Below are positions 1 through 7,496 of a DNA stretch of 58,654 bases, in pieces. The translations under genes and the position numbers were made by a program. Within the stretch, counting starts at the first letter, position 1; each line of letters starts with the position of its first letter. Source of the stretch: an uncultured Clostridia bacterium (lineage in GTDB: Bacteria > Bacillota > Clostridia > Christensenellales > Aristaeellaceae); NCBI GenBank assembly GCA_934675735.1, contig CAKURR010000014.1, forward strand, positions 1-58,654, written 5' to 3'. The notes beneath the pieces were generated by a model, which did no database searches, had not been told where the DNA came from, and worked only from the letters and a program-made list of their open reading frames with translations.

Positions 1-193
1 GCATGCGCGGTTTGCGCGGCGCGGCGCCGGTCGTCTGCGTCTCGCCCTCGGCGGCCGGCCTTGCGGCGCGGGGCGCGGGGCGGCGGCGCGGGGCGCGCGG
101 GTTCTGCTCCGCATGGGCGTTATTCGGGGTCTGGTTGTTGCTATTCTGATTCTGATTCGGCTTATTCAAGTCTCTGTTTTCGTTTTCTGCCAC
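1..193 (-). CDS. 5' end of unidentified protein (possibly RNase J), partial
   Basis: A GTG start at 193 is preceded on the minus strand by an AGAAAGGAAA ribosome site, and the frame stays open to the window edge (64 codons). The visible N-terminus begins VAENENRDLNKPNQNQNSNN. It is rich in Asn and Gln and then turns into a basic Pro/Arg/Ala stretch ending KPRM. Such disordered basic extensions precede the catalytic domain in many clostridial RNase J proteins, but no catalytic residue lies inside the window, so the identity is only a guess. It diverges from the LCP gene, and its mRNA leader carries a GCGCAG/CTGCGC hairpin (211-230) just before the ribosome site. Confidence 0.6.
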   Translation of the reverse strand, partial: MAENENRDLNKPNQNQNSNNQTPNNAHAEQNPRAPRRRPAPRAARPAAEGETQTTGAAPRKPRM

Positions 194-368
194 AAAAATT
201 TCCTTTCTTTGCGCAGGCCGTTGTCTGCGCAGCTTCAAACAGACGCTCTTTGCAGGCGCCTTTTCGTCTTTTTCTTTCTGCCGTGTCCGGCGGAGGTCAT
301 CCCGACGAAACACATCTATCTTGAGCGAGGCCGTCATGCGGCGACGCGCAAAAATCCATAACATTTTT

Positions 369-397
369 ATTATACACGAAAAGCTGTCTTACCGCAA
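369..397 (-). promoter_or_regulatory. Promoter of the leftward partial gene
   Basis: On the minus strand TTGCGG (392-397), a 17-base spacer and TATAAT (369-374) form a good sigma-A promoter. The leader to the GTG start is about 170 bases and contains the 211-230 hairpin. The 194-534 gap between the divergent genes holds only these two promoters and the leaders; I see no gene in it. Confidence 0.6.
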
Positions 398-446
398 TAA
401 AAATCGACTGATTCGCTCAATTTATCCGTTTTCCGAGCCCGCTCAC

Positions 447-475
447 TTGATTTTCGGCCTTATTTATGTTATGTT
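447..475 (+). promoter_or_regulatory. Promoter of the LCP gene
   Basis: TTGATT (447-452), a 17-base spacer and TATGTT (470-475) point rightward, 60 bases ahead of the preferred start at 535. Confidence 0.45.
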
Positions 476-534
476 GTAAGTTAGATTTTTCATGCATATT
501 CTTTTCACGCACACACGTAAGAAAGCAGGGACTT

Positions 535-1407
535 ATGCAAAGCATTTCTACGCTTCAGTCGTTTTTCCGCAGCCACAAAGCGGCGCGCATTGCGCTGATT
601 GTCGCCGTGCTGCTGCTGGCCTTCGTGCTGATTTTCCATCCGCACGGCACGAAAACCTTCCTCATCATGGGCATCGACAACTACGGCTCGCTCAATGACA
701 GCGGCCGCAGCGACGTGATGATGCTCGTGCAGGTCGGCTTTGACTCGGGCAAAATCCACGCCGTGACGTTTGCGCGCGATATCGTCGTGCCCAACGAATA
801 TAATAAAAACGTCAAGCTCAACACCATCGTCCGCGCGCAGGATGAAAACGCGCTCATCGACACGCTGGAACGGGTGTTCGATTTGAACATCGACGGCTGG
901 TTCCGCGTCAACTTCTCCTCCGTCATCACCATTATCGACGCGATGGGCGGCGTGGAGGTCGAGCTGACCGAGGCCGAAGCGCGCTATATCGACAACCGCG
1001 AGGGTGTGTACCCCGAATACCCGCTGGCCGAGGGCGTCTGCCGCCTCAACGGCGCGCAGTCGCTCTGCTACGCCCGCTGCCGCAAGCTGGATAACGACCT
1101 GGGCCGCGGCGACAGACAGACCAAGCTCTTCTCCGCGCTCGTTCGGCAGACCAAAAAGATGAGCGCCGCGAACGTCGTCTCCGTCGTCCGCAGCATGGAC
1201 CATGCGTGGCAGTCCTCCCTCAGCGGCGGCGAACAGGCCAAGCTCGTCTTTGACGCGCTCTGGATGCGCGGCGCGCAGGTCATCCGCTCCGCCGTGCCGT
1301 ATGAGGGCTATTGGCATTACGGCGAAAGCAGCGTCATCCTCAATCTGGAGGAAAACGTCCGCCTGCTGCATGAGACGCTCGGTCTGCCCGCGCCGAAAAC
1401 CGAATGA
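535..1407 (+). CDS. LytR-CpsA-Psr (LCP) family cell-wall ligase
   Basis: LCP proteins attach teichoic acid or capsule-type polymers to peptidoglycan from lipid-linked precursors at the outer face of the membrane. This 290-residue protein has a short cytoplasmic head, one membrane segment (about residues 20-36) and then the LCP core. Recognisable motifs are FLIMGIDNYG, the arginine in FARDIVV, and the C-terminal YARCRKLDNDLGRGDRQ with the phosphate-binding arginines. An upstream in-frame ATG at 466 lacks a ribosome site, so 535 is preferred. It is followed 73 bases later by the AI-2E family gene in the same direction. Confidence 0.88.
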   Translation: MQSISTLQSFFRSHKAARIALIVAVLLLAFVLIFHPHGTKTFLIMGIDNYGSLNDSGRSDVMMLVQVGFDSGKIHAVTFARDIVVPNEYNKNVKLNTIVRAQDENALIDTLERVFDLNIDGWFRVNFSSVITIIDAMGGVEVELTEAEARYIDNREGVYPEYPLAEGVCRLNGAQSLCYARCRKLDNDLGRGDRQTKLFSALVRQTKKMSAANVVSVVRSMDHAWQSSLSGGEQAKLVFDALWMRGAQVIRSAVPYEGYWHYGESSVILNLEENVRLLHETLGLPAPKTE

Positions 1408-1480
1408 TTCGCCTAAACCCGAATCCGAACCGTTTGACCGTTTTGTTTGACCGTTTTGTTAAGAAAGGAACCGATGTTTC

Positions 1481-2731
1481 ATGAGTGATTTGCAAACCCC
1501 CGAGCCGATGACCGAGCGCCGCAAGACCTATCTGCGCCTGATTGCCGAAATCTGCATCGGCGTGGTCAGCGTCGTGGCCGTCGCGCTGCTCGGCGGGCCG
1601 ATTGTCGGCATTCTGCTGCCGTTCATCCTCGCGTTTACCATGGCGTGGATGTTCAACCCCGTCATCGCGTGGCTCCAGCGCCACATGCGCCTGACCCGCA
1701 AGCTGTTTTCCTATATCCTCGTGCTGGTGTTTTACGCGCTGCTGTTCGGCCTGTGCCTGTTTTTCGCGGGCCAGCTCGTCTCACAGGCCATCGATCTGGC
1801 GCGCAGCGTGCCCGGCTTCATCGCCGATTTGCAGGGGCTGTATAACGAGCTGGTCACCTGGCTGCAGGAGGTGCTGGCTAAGCTGCCCGCCGAATACGCA
1901 GGCGTGGGCGACGAAATCTTTTCCCTGCTCAGCAGCGCGTGGGAATGGCTGAAAACCCTGCTTTCGGGCGCGCTCAGCTATGTGATGGGCATCTCCCGCA
2001 ACGTCGCGCTGGAAGTGCCCAGCTTCATCATCTTCCTGACCGTGCTCGTGCTCGCCAGCTGCATCATCACGGCAGATTTCCCGAATCTGCGCGAAAATAT
2101 TTACAGCTACCTCGGCGTACGCGGCAAAAACTCCATCCGCCTGATGGGCCACAGCTTCCGCGCGGCGGTGTTCGGCTTCTTCCGCTCCCAGCTGATTTTC
2201 GCCCTGCTGGATATGGGCATCATCCTCGTGGCCTTCTTTATCATCGGCGTGCCCTATCCCCTGCCCATCGCGCTGATTCTCGCGTTTCTGGATTTCATCC
2301 CCTTCTTCGGCGCGGGCACGGTGCTCGTGCCGTGGGGGCTGATCTGCATGGCCATCGGCCTGTTTGACATGGGCCTTAAGCTGTTGCTGCTCTACGGCAT
2401 TCTGTATATCATCCGCCGCATCTTTGAGCCGCGCATCCTCGGCGGCGCGACGGGCTTCTCCTCGCTGCAAATGCTGTTCTCCATGTACGCGGGCATGCGC
2501 ATCGCGGGCGTGACGGGCCTTGTCGTCGCCCCGATTGTGTGGATTACGTGCGTCAACTTCCTGAAAACCGGCGTGCTGGACGGCGTGCTGAGCGATATCC
2601 GCTTCGTCGCCAACGATATCCGCCGAACCGTCGCCCGCCCCGTGCCGACCAAAACCCAGGAACCGCCGACCGCCGCCAAATCCGGTGAAAAGAAAAAGCG
2701 CTTCTCCTTCGGCAGAAAGAATAAGGCTTAA
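1481..2731 (+). CDS. AI-2E family transporter (PF01594)
   Basis: This 416-residue polytopic membrane protein belongs to the AI-2E/YdiK/YhhT family of permeases. The role is known for few members (autoinducer-2 export, Na+/H+ antiport), so no substrate can be named. There are about eight hydrophobic segments, a characteristic long hydrophilic stretch between early helices (about residues 100-160), and the signature region near FLDFIPFFGAGTVLVPWGL. The tail after residue 385 is cytoplasmic and ends in a Lys/Arg-rich stretch. The ribosome site is AAGAAAGGAA. An intrinsic terminator follows the stop, so LCP and this gene probably form a two-gene unit. Confidence 0.88.
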   Translation: MSDLQTPEPMTERRKTYLRLIAEICIGVVSVVAVALLGGPIVGILLPFILAFTMAWMFNPVIAWLQRHMRLTRKLFSYILVLVFYALLFGLCLFFAGQLVSQAIDLARSVPGFIADLQGLYNELVTWLQEVLAKLPAEYAGVGDEIFSLLSSAWEWLKTLLSGALSYVMGISRNVALEVPSFIIFLTVLVLASCIITADFPNLRENIYSYLGVRGKNSIRLMGHSFRAAVFGFFRSQLIFALLDMGIILVAFFIIGVPYPLPIALILAFLDFIPFFGAGTVLVPWGLICMAIGLFDMGLKLLLLYGILYIIRRIFEPRILGGATGFSSLQMLFSMYAGMRIAGVTGLVVAPIVWITCVNFLKTGVLDGVLSDIRFVANDIRRTVARPVPTKTQEPPTAAKSGEKKKRFSFGRKNKA

Positions 2732-2745
2732 CCTTTTCCCATTCG

Positions 2746-2778
2746 GCCCGACCGATTTTCGGTTCGGGCATTTTTTCT
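2746..2778 (+). terminator. Intrinsic terminator after the AI-2E family gene
   Basis: GCCCGACCGA and TCGGTTCGGGC pair with one bulged base and are followed by six T residues. Confidence 0.7.
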
Positions 2779-2787
2779 CCCTTTTTG

Positions 2788-2816
2788 ATGACAACCGCGC
2801 CGCAGTCTGATATAAT
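2788..2816 (+). promoter_or_regulatory. Promoter of the xpaC-like gene
   Basis: ATGACA (2788-2793), a 17-base spacer and a perfect TATAAT (2811-2816) preceded by TGA. It lies directly behind the terminator of the upstream unit. Confidence 0.65.
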
Positions 2817-2872
2817 GATAGCTGTTCCATTTTATGTATCACAGGGGCGCTTTCCCCTCGGAGGATATCGAT

Positions 2873-3703
2873 ATGAAAAACGCCAAACAGCTGCTCCATA
2901 AGCTGGATTATCTGCCCCGCTGGGCGTGGTATGCCATGTCGCTGGCCATCGGCGGCCCCATCGGCCCCGTCGTCGTGTATGTGGCGTTCCACGCGCTGAC
3001 CAAGGCCGCGGAGGATGAGGACGCGCAGGACAGCGAATGGAGCGGCTATGGCCGCAGCGGGCAGGCCTACGCCGACGAGGACTGCACCGTCACCGACGAC
3101 GCGGATATCGAGGACGCGTGGCGGCAGACCGAGGCTTCCGCCTCCCGCGCGCGCCGCGAGGAGCAGCCCCGGCAGGCTGAGGAAGCCGCCGATACGAACG
3201 ACGAGGTCAGCGAGGTCATCCGCGAGGGCCGCGCGGCCATGCGCCGCATCCGCCACGCCAACGACCTGATTCCCGACCCTGAGCTTTCCGCACAAATCGA
3301 TTCCATCGAAAACAGCTGCGGCCAGATTCTCTCCATTTTGGAGCAGCGCCCGCAGCTGCTCTCCCAGCTGCGCACCTTCCTCCGCTATTATCTGCCGACC
3401 ACGCTCCGCCTGCTCGAGGCCCGCGCCAAGCTGGAAAAGAGCGCCAACACCCCCAAGGCCCGCGAAGTGCGCGCGCGCATCTCTCAGGCCGTCGGCGAAA
3501 TCGACAAGGCCTTCCGCAAACAGGTCGAAGCGCTGGATGAATACCGCTTCATCGACCTGGAAAGCGAGATGGACGTCATGCGCGATATGCTCAAATCCGA
3601 CGGCTTAATCGATGAGGACAGTCAGGCGGACGACGACCCGTTCGCCGACGTGCTCAACAAACGAAATGATAAAAATCAGGGGCAGACGATGGGGGGACAC
3701 TGA
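2873..3703 (+). CDS. XpaC-like protein (5-bromo-4-chloroindolyl phosphate hydrolysis family)
   Basis: This 276-residue protein has an N-terminal hydrophobic region (residues 12-40, with GGPIGPVVVYV). A highly charged low-complexity linker follows (45-115), and then an alpha-helical domain (120-265) of the XpaC type, including the YYLPTTLRLLEAR segment typical of the family. XpaC proteins usually sit next to a TelA (toxic anion resistance) gene; none is present here. The biochemical function of the family is unknown and the family name is historical. The start at 2873 follows a GGAGG site; an upstream in-frame ATG at 2834 has none. It is a single gene between its own promoter and a terminator. 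Confidence 0.75.
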   Translation: MKNAKQLLHKLDYLPRWAWYAMSLAIGGPIGPVVVYVAFHALTKAAEDEDAQDSEWSGYGRSGQAYADEDCTVTDDADIEDAWRQTEASASRARREEQPRQAEEAADTNDEVSEVIREGRAAMRRIRHANDLIPDPELSAQIDSIENSCGQILSILEQRPQLLSQLRTFLRYYLPTTLRLLEARAKLEKSANTPKAREVRARISQAVGEIDKAFRKQVEALDEYRFIDLESEMDVMRDMLKSDGLIDEDSQADDDPFADVLNKRNDKNQGQTMGGH

Positions 3704-3740
3704 AAAATTCTTGTGTTTTCCTCATTCTCCCGATATACAA

Positions 3741-3782
3741 AAGCATCCGCCCGAACGCTCGGACGGATGCTTCTTTCTTCCG
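3741..3782. terminator. Bidirectional terminator between converging genes
   Basis: A 12-bp stem (GCATCCGCCCGA with TCGGACGGATGC, one mismatch, loop ACGC) is followed by a T-rich tract rightward and preceded by A residues. It serves the xpaC-like gene, and weakly the ferredoxin fusion gene that ends at 3785. Confidence 0.65.
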
Positions 3783-3784
3783 TT

Positions 3785-4393
3785 TTATCCTCTCATCTCC
3801 ACCGCTCTTATCTCGCACCTCTCCGCGCACCGCCCGCAGTGCAGACAGCGTTTGGCGTCGATGATGGCGGGCGTTTGGGCGATATCGATGCATTTTTGCG
3901 GGCAGACCGTCAGGCATTTCCCGCAGCCCGTGCAGCGCTGCGTGATGAAATAGCCGACGGGCTTTTGATTCGGGCAGCCGATGGCGAAGCTGTCCCGCGT
4001 CACATGCGACGGGTCGCGAATATCGAAATATTCGCCTTCCGCTTCATACAGCCAAAAGACCTCCAGCACCGTGCGGGTATCGCCGGGATAAATGGCCTTC
4101 ATGTAGGGATTCCTGTTAAAAATCTCGTCGAGCTTCTCCGCGTGGATGTTGCGGATGCGCCCCCGCAGCGAGACGGAAACCTTGTCCTTCGTCGCCGACA
4201 GCGCTACATAGCCCTGCTTCATCAGCTGGCGGTAAAACGCTTTGCCCTTCGCCGTCAGGAAGTACACGCCGCGCTCATCCCAGAGCATCATATCGATGAT
4301 GCGCGTCTGCGGGCGGCCTTCGTCATCGAGCGTCGCAAGGGCGGCCGAATGGATTTCCTCCACCAGCAGTTTGAGGTAGTCTTGAGTCTGCAC
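3785..4393 (-). CDS. Pyridoxamine-phosphate-oxidase-like flavoprotein fused to a 2[4Fe-4S] ferredoxin
   Basis: Residues 1-125 form a split-barrel FMN-binding domain of the PNPOx-like superfamily. Residues 150-195 form a ferredoxin domain with two classic cluster motifs (C154, C157, C160, C164 and C183, C186, C189, C193). The fusion suggests electron transfer between an FMN site and iron-sulfur clusters; the substrate is unknown. The start is GTG at 4393 behind AAGGAGG. It lies 35 bases after a stand-alone PNPOx-like gene, forming a two-gene operon driven from the promoter at 4886-4914. Confidence 0.85.
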   Translation of the reverse strand: MQTQDYLKLLVEEIHSAALATLDDEGRPQTRIIDMMLWDERGVYFLTAKGKAFYRQLMKQGYVALSATKDKVSVSLRGRIRNIHAEKLDEIFNRNPYMKAIYPGDTRTVLEVFWLYEAEGEYFDIRDPSHVTRDSFAIGCPNQKPVGYFITQRCTGCGKCLTVCPQKCIDIAQTPAIIDAKRCLHCGRCAERCEIRAVEMRG

Positions 4394-4428
4394 GTCGTTT
4401 TCCTCCTTCAGGCGTAATCGGGGCGCAA

Positions 4429-4824
4429 TCAGAACGTGTAGGGCGCGTTACCGGAGAAATCCGCAATCACGCCGTGCGGCGCTTCCAGATAGAACACCTC
4501 GAAGATGGGGTTCGTCGCCTCGCCGTACTGGCCCTTGACAATCGGGTTGGCGAGGCACATTTCCTTGGCCGCCATGTTGTTTTCAAACACGGCCTTGCCG
4601 TGCAGGCGAATCCACGCATAGTCGGCGCTCGAAACGGAAATCTCGATTTCCGGATTCTGCTGCATATCCCGATAAACGTCCTTTTGATTGTTGGTGCAGA
4701 ACCAGAGCTTACCGTCCAGCTCGCCCGCAAACATAAACGGGCGGCACTTCGCCTTGCCGTCGCGGCCGACGGTGGCCAGATACTGCACGGGATTCTGCTT
4801 CAAAAACGTGACGACTTTGTTCAT
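4429..4824 (-). CDS. Pyridoxamine 5'-phosphate oxidase family protein
   Basis: A 131-residue single-domain split-barrel flavoprotein. The family core is seen in YLATVGRDGKAKCRPF, then KLWFCTNNQKDVYRDM and IRLHGKAVFENN. Relatives bind FMN or F420 and include many uncharacterised oxidoreductases, so no specific reaction is assigned. A GGAGG site precedes the ATG at 4824; the frame extends further upstream but without a plausible start. It is the first gene of the operon with the ferredoxin fusion. Confidence 0.82.
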   Translation of the reverse strand: MNKVVTFLKQNPVQYLATVGRDGKAKCRPFMFAGELDGKLWFCTNNQKDVYRDMQQNPEIEISVSSADYAWIRLHGKAVFENNMAAKEMCLANPIVKGQYGEATNPIFEVFYLEAPHGVIADFSGNAPYTF

Positions 4825-4885
4825 TTTGGGTATCCTCCATAGGGTTTGATGTTGTCCGAGGGGCCTTTCCCCTTGGAATGATTTT

Positions 4886-4914
4886 ATTGTACGCTTCAAA
4901 AATTCATTTGTGAA
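4886..4914 (-). promoter_or_regulatory. Promoter of the PNPOx-like operon
   Basis: On the minus strand TTCACA (4909-4914), a 17-base spacer and TACAAT (4886-4891). The conserved 40-bp element starts at the -35 hexamer. Confidence 0.6.
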
Positions 4915-4953
4915 GTACGCACTTTATTGTGGTATACTTACCAAAAGGTAACC
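4913..4953. promoter_or_regulatory. Conserved promoter element, copy 1 (candidate HxlR-type operator)
   Basis: AAGTACGCACTT (4913-4924, near-palindromic) and GGTAACC (4947-4953) occur with the same spacing as at 6517-6557. In both places the 12-mer touches the -35 box of a leftward promoter. The block also contains TATACT (4933-4938), usable by the rightward gene at 4979. Confidence 0.5.
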
Positions 4954-4978
4954 CATCCGAAGGCGAGGTGATCGGGGC

Positions 4979-5488
4979 TTGAAACGCCGCTCTTTCTTCT
5001 TTTTGCTGTTTGCGCTTTTTCTGCCTCTCTGTTCAACCGCATCGGCGGAGAAATCCCCCGCCGCACAGGCGCTGGGCAGCGAGCAGGCCGCGCGCCATCT
5101 GGCGACGCACATCTACGCCCGCACGGATGGCTGGGACGGCGCGCTTCCCTTCGTCTGTCCGGATGAAACCTGCAAGGATTACGGTCATGTGCGCATCACG
5201 GGTCGCCGCGTCTCCCTGTGGGATTCGCCGCACAAGGGCGATAACGTGTTTCCTTACCCGGGCGGGCGGGTCGCCTATGTCGGCACGGATACGCAGTTTG
5301 AGCTGCTCGACGTGGTGGAATATCAGAATACTTACTACGCCAACATCCGCGTCACGGTTGAAAGCGGCGCGGCAGCGTTTTCGGGCTTCATCAACGCGGA
5401 TTACATCGCATGCGACTGCGAAAGCTATGATGTTTTTGAGGATGTTTCGGCGTATGACCACGTTTTCGGCGCATTTTCGCTGAAATAG
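4979..5488 (+). CDS. Secreted protein of unknown function, SH3-like
   Basis: A 169-residue protein with a clear signal peptide (MKRRSFFFLLFALFLPLCSTASA, cleavage likely after ASA at residue 23). The mature part has a beta-rich region with RRVSLWDSPHKG and a terminal FINADYI, resembling bacterial SH3-like cell-wall domains. It also holds a few cysteines (about 60, 65 and near the end). The start is TTG at 4979, supported by GAGGTGA upstream. It diverges from the PNPOx-like operon over the shared 40-bp element and may be regulated with it. I do not recognise a named family. Confidence 0.6.
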   Translation: MKRRSFFFLLFALFLPLCSTASAEKSPAAQALGSEQAARHLATHIYARTDGWDGALPFVCPDETCKDYGHVRITGRRVSLWDSPHKGDNVFPYPGGRVAYVGTDTQFELLDVVEYQNTYYANIRVTVESGAAAFSGFINADYIACDCESYDVFEDVSAYDHVFGAFSLK

Positions 5489-5512
5489 CGGACCTTTTGC
5501 ATTTCTATATGA

Positions 5513-5549
5513 AAACGCGGATTTGTCGCTCGACAGACCCGCGTTTTTT
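5513..5549. terminator. Bidirectional terminator between converging genes
   Basis: AAACGCGG pairs with CCGCGTTT around an inner TTGTC/GACAG stem, followed by six T residues rightward and preceded by A residues for the leftward gene. Confidence 0.7.
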
Positions 5550-5565
5550 GATGTATTGCCCGCTT

Positions 5566-6429
5566 TTACCGAGCCGTCGGGAACAGGAAACCCGCCGTCA
5601 TTTCCAGATAATTGGCGCCCGCGTAATTCGGGAAGGCCTCGTTCATCGCTGCGGTGAAGCTCTCCGCGTCGGCGCAGCTTTCCGCAAGCTCGGCAGTCTT
5701 AGTCAGATACGCAATCTTCGCCGCAACGCCGTCCATGCCCTCGGGCGCATGGTGACCGGTCAGCACAAGCGCATAGTCAAACCCTTCCAGTTCGGCCTTG
5801 AACGCCTGAATGTGCGCCGCGCTCGTCAGAATGTTGTGGCAGTCCGAACCCATCATGTGGATGTACACGCAGTTGATTGCCGGAATTTCGATGCCGTATG
5901 CGTCGTCGCCCTCGGCGCGAATCACAAAGTCGAGTCCGGCCAGCGTCACGGTGTCGCCGAACGCGACAATCTGCGCCTTTTCTGGATGATCCGCAGCCAC
6001 CGCGTCGCCGAACGCCGCCACAAAACCATCGGTCAGCGCGCGGATGGAGCCGCCCTCGCCCCAGTTGGCCAGCGCGTTTTCCGTCGCAATCGGCAGGTCG
6101 GCGCTGTAAGCATCCGAGCCGTTCGGGTGATAAGCCATCAGCTTGCCCGCGACGGGCTTGCCCAGCCCGTCCACATACGCCTTCCACGCCGCGTTGTTCG
6201 CCACAAACGCCGTGCTTTCAATCATCACAATGCCTTCCGGGCTCTCCACCGCATAGCAGGTGTCGCCCAGCGCATCTTCGGCCACATAAGCGTGGAGCTT
6301 ATTCTCTCCGAAGTCATAGACATGCACCAGTCCGGCGTCCAGCCGAATCTCAGTCGGGGTATTTTCCGCCATCGCAGCGGCAGCAAACAGAGTCAGGCAG
6401 GTCAGCAGCAGCGCAAAAATCTTTTTCAT
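5566..6429 (-). CDS. Secreted degenerate metallo-beta-lactamase-fold protein
   Basis: A 287-residue protein with a signal peptide (residues 1-21, AAAAMA). The rest follows the MBL fold pattern: GIVMIESTAFVANNAAWKAYV matches the early strand-helix region, and AYHPNGSDAYSADLPI stands where HxHxDH is expected. That position reads HPNGSD, so at most one metal-binding histidine is kept. Later pieces (VYIHMMGSDCH, VLTGHHAPEG) retain histidines in MBL-like places. It may bind a ligand or metal differently rather than hydrolyse. It is transcribed alone from a promoter bearing the same 40-bp element as the PNPOx-like operon. Confidence 0.7.
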   Translation of the reverse strand: MKKIFALLLTCLTLFAAAAMAENTPTEIRLDAGLVHVYDFGENKLHAYVAEDALGDTCYAVESPEGIVMIESTAFVANNAAWKAYVDGLGKPVAGKLMAYHPNGSDAYSADLPIATENALANWGEGGSIRALTDGFVAAFGDAVAADHPEKAQIVAFGDTVTLAGLDFVIRAEGDDAYGIEIPAINCVYIHMMGSDCHNILTSAAHIQAFKAELEGFDYALVLTGHHAPEGMDGVAAKIAYLTKTAELAESCADAESFTAAMNEAFPNYAGANYLEMTAGFLFPTAR

Positions 6430-6488
6430 GGTCTTGTTCCTCCAAGGGGTAGGGTTGGTTTCTTGTCGTTTTCCGAGGCCTCGCGTAT

Positions 6489-6518
6489 ATCATAGCCGTC
6501 CCCGCCCGCTTGAGACAA
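6489..6518 (-). promoter_or_regulatory. Promoter of the MBL-like gene
   Basis: On the minus strand TTGTCT (6513-6518), an 18-base spacer and TATGAT (6489-6494), giving a leader of about 55 bases to the ATG at 6429. Confidence 0.55.
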
Positions 6519-6557
6519 GTACGCACTTTTTTATTATATAAGAACAAAAAGGTAACC
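6517..6557. promoter_or_regulatory. Conserved promoter element, copy 2 (candidate HxlR-type operator)
   Basis: AAGTACGCACTT (6517-6528) and GGTAACC (6551-6557) lie at exactly the spacing of copy 1 at 4913-4953, while the bases between differ. It abuts the -35 of the MBL-like gene. Confidence 0.5.
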
Positions 6558-6627
6558 GTATAAAGACTTCCGAATATGTTTGTATATTCTAACTCGTTTT
6601 CGGTCAGTCTTTTTTCCAATTTTTTGC

Positions 6628-6656
6628 TTGACAACGCTCCCTCCCCTGCATATAAT
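6628..6656 (+). promoter_or_regulatory. Consensus promoter of the MacB-type efflux operon
   Basis: A perfect TTGACA (6628-6633), 17 bases and a perfect TATAAT (6651-6656). The leader to the start at 6795 is about 130 bases and holds two dyads (annotated separately). Apart from these sites and the 6517 element, the 6430-6794 gap has no gene. Confidence 0.85.
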
Positions 6657-6682
6657 AAAAACGAATTTCGGATTTCGTTTTT
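6657..6682. promoter_or_regulatory. Operator-like dyad next to the -10
   Basis: AAAAACGAA (6657-6665) and TTCGTTTTT (6674-6682) are perfect 9-bp inverted arms 8 bases apart, directly behind the -10. This is a likely repressor site, perhaps for the TetR protein encoded at 11180. Confidence 0.45.
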
Positions 6683-6733
6683 ACGACGTTCGATGCGCGC
6701 CGCATTTTCGGTCGGCGTTTTCTTTCGGGTATC

Positions 6734-6763
6734 GTAAAAACAAAAACAAACATTTGTTTTTAC
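6734..6763. promoter_or_regulatory. Second operator-like dyad or leader hairpin
   Basis: GTAAAAACAAA (6734-6744) and TTTGTTTTTAC (6753-6763) are perfect 11-bp arms. It could be a second repressor site or an RNA hairpin shortly before the ribosome site of the ATPase gene. Confidence 0.4.
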
Positions 6764-6794
6764 TCCCCGCTTGGGGATGAAAAGGAGGTTTTCC

Positions 6795-7496
6795 GTGGGC
6801 TATATCAACTTTGAGCACGTCTGCAAATATTATCAGACGGGCGACACCGTGGTCAAAGCCGTGGACGACGTGAATTTCACCGTTGAAAAGGGCGAATTCT
6901 GCGTGGTGCTCGGCCCCTCCGGTGCAGGCAAAACCACTATTTTGAACCTGCTGGGCGGCATGGATAAGGCCACCAGCGGCACCATCACCGTCGGCGGCAA
7001 ACAGATTACCGGCCTTCGCAGCCCGCAGCTGACGGATTACCGACGCACGGACGTCGGCTTCGTCTTTCAGTTTTACAACCTGATGCCCAACCTCACGGCG
7101 CTTGAAAACGTCGAGCTGGCGCGGCAGGTCTGCAAGGATGCGCTCGACCCCAAGACCGTGATGGAGCAGGTCGGCCTGGGCAAGCGCATGAACAACTTCC
7201 CCGCCCAGCTTTCCGGCGGCGAACAGCAGCGCGTGTCCATCGCCCGCGCGCTGTGCAAAAATCCGGCGCTGCTGCTGTGCGACGAGCCGACCGGCGCGCT
7301 GGATTCCAAGACCGGCGTGCAGGTGCTCTCGCTGCTGACGGACGTCTGCCGCACGCACAACGCCACCGTCGTCATCATCACGCACAACGCGATGATTGCC
7401 CCGCTGGGCAACCGCGTCATTCGCGTGAAGAACGGCGGCATCGAATCGATTGAAACATGCGAGCATCCCGCCCGCGTGGAGGATATCGCATGGTAA
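6795..7496 (+). CDS. MacB/LolD-type ABC transporter ATP-binding protein
   Basis: A 233-residue nucleotide-binding subunit of the MacB/LolD/FtsE class, which powers FtsX-type permeases for export or extraction from the membrane. Walker A is GPSGAGKTT (about residue 39), the signature is LSGGEQQRVSIARAL, Walker B is LLLCDEPTGALD, and the switch is ITHN. GTG at 6795 follows AAAGGAGG at ideal spacing, which favours it over the upstream ATG at 6771. The stop overlaps the ATG of the permease, implying translational coupling. With the adaptor at 9893 this makes a three-gene efflux operon. Confidence 0.92.
   Translation: MGYINFEHVCKYYQTGDTVVKAVDDVNFTVEKGEFCVVLGPSGAGKTTILNLLGGMDKATSGTITVGGKQITGLRSPQLTDYRRTDVGFVFQFYNLMPNLTALENVELARQVCKDALDPKTVMEQVGLGKRMNNFPAQLSGGEQQRVSIARALCKNPALLLCDEPTGALDSKTGVQVLSLLTDVCRTHNATVVIITHNAMIAPLGNRVIRVKNGGIESIETCEHPARVEDIAW

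Noticed and set aside
6580..6780. Plus-strand frame ahead of the MacB-type ATPase
   Set aside because: It spans the consensus promoter and both dyads, so it is leader DNA.
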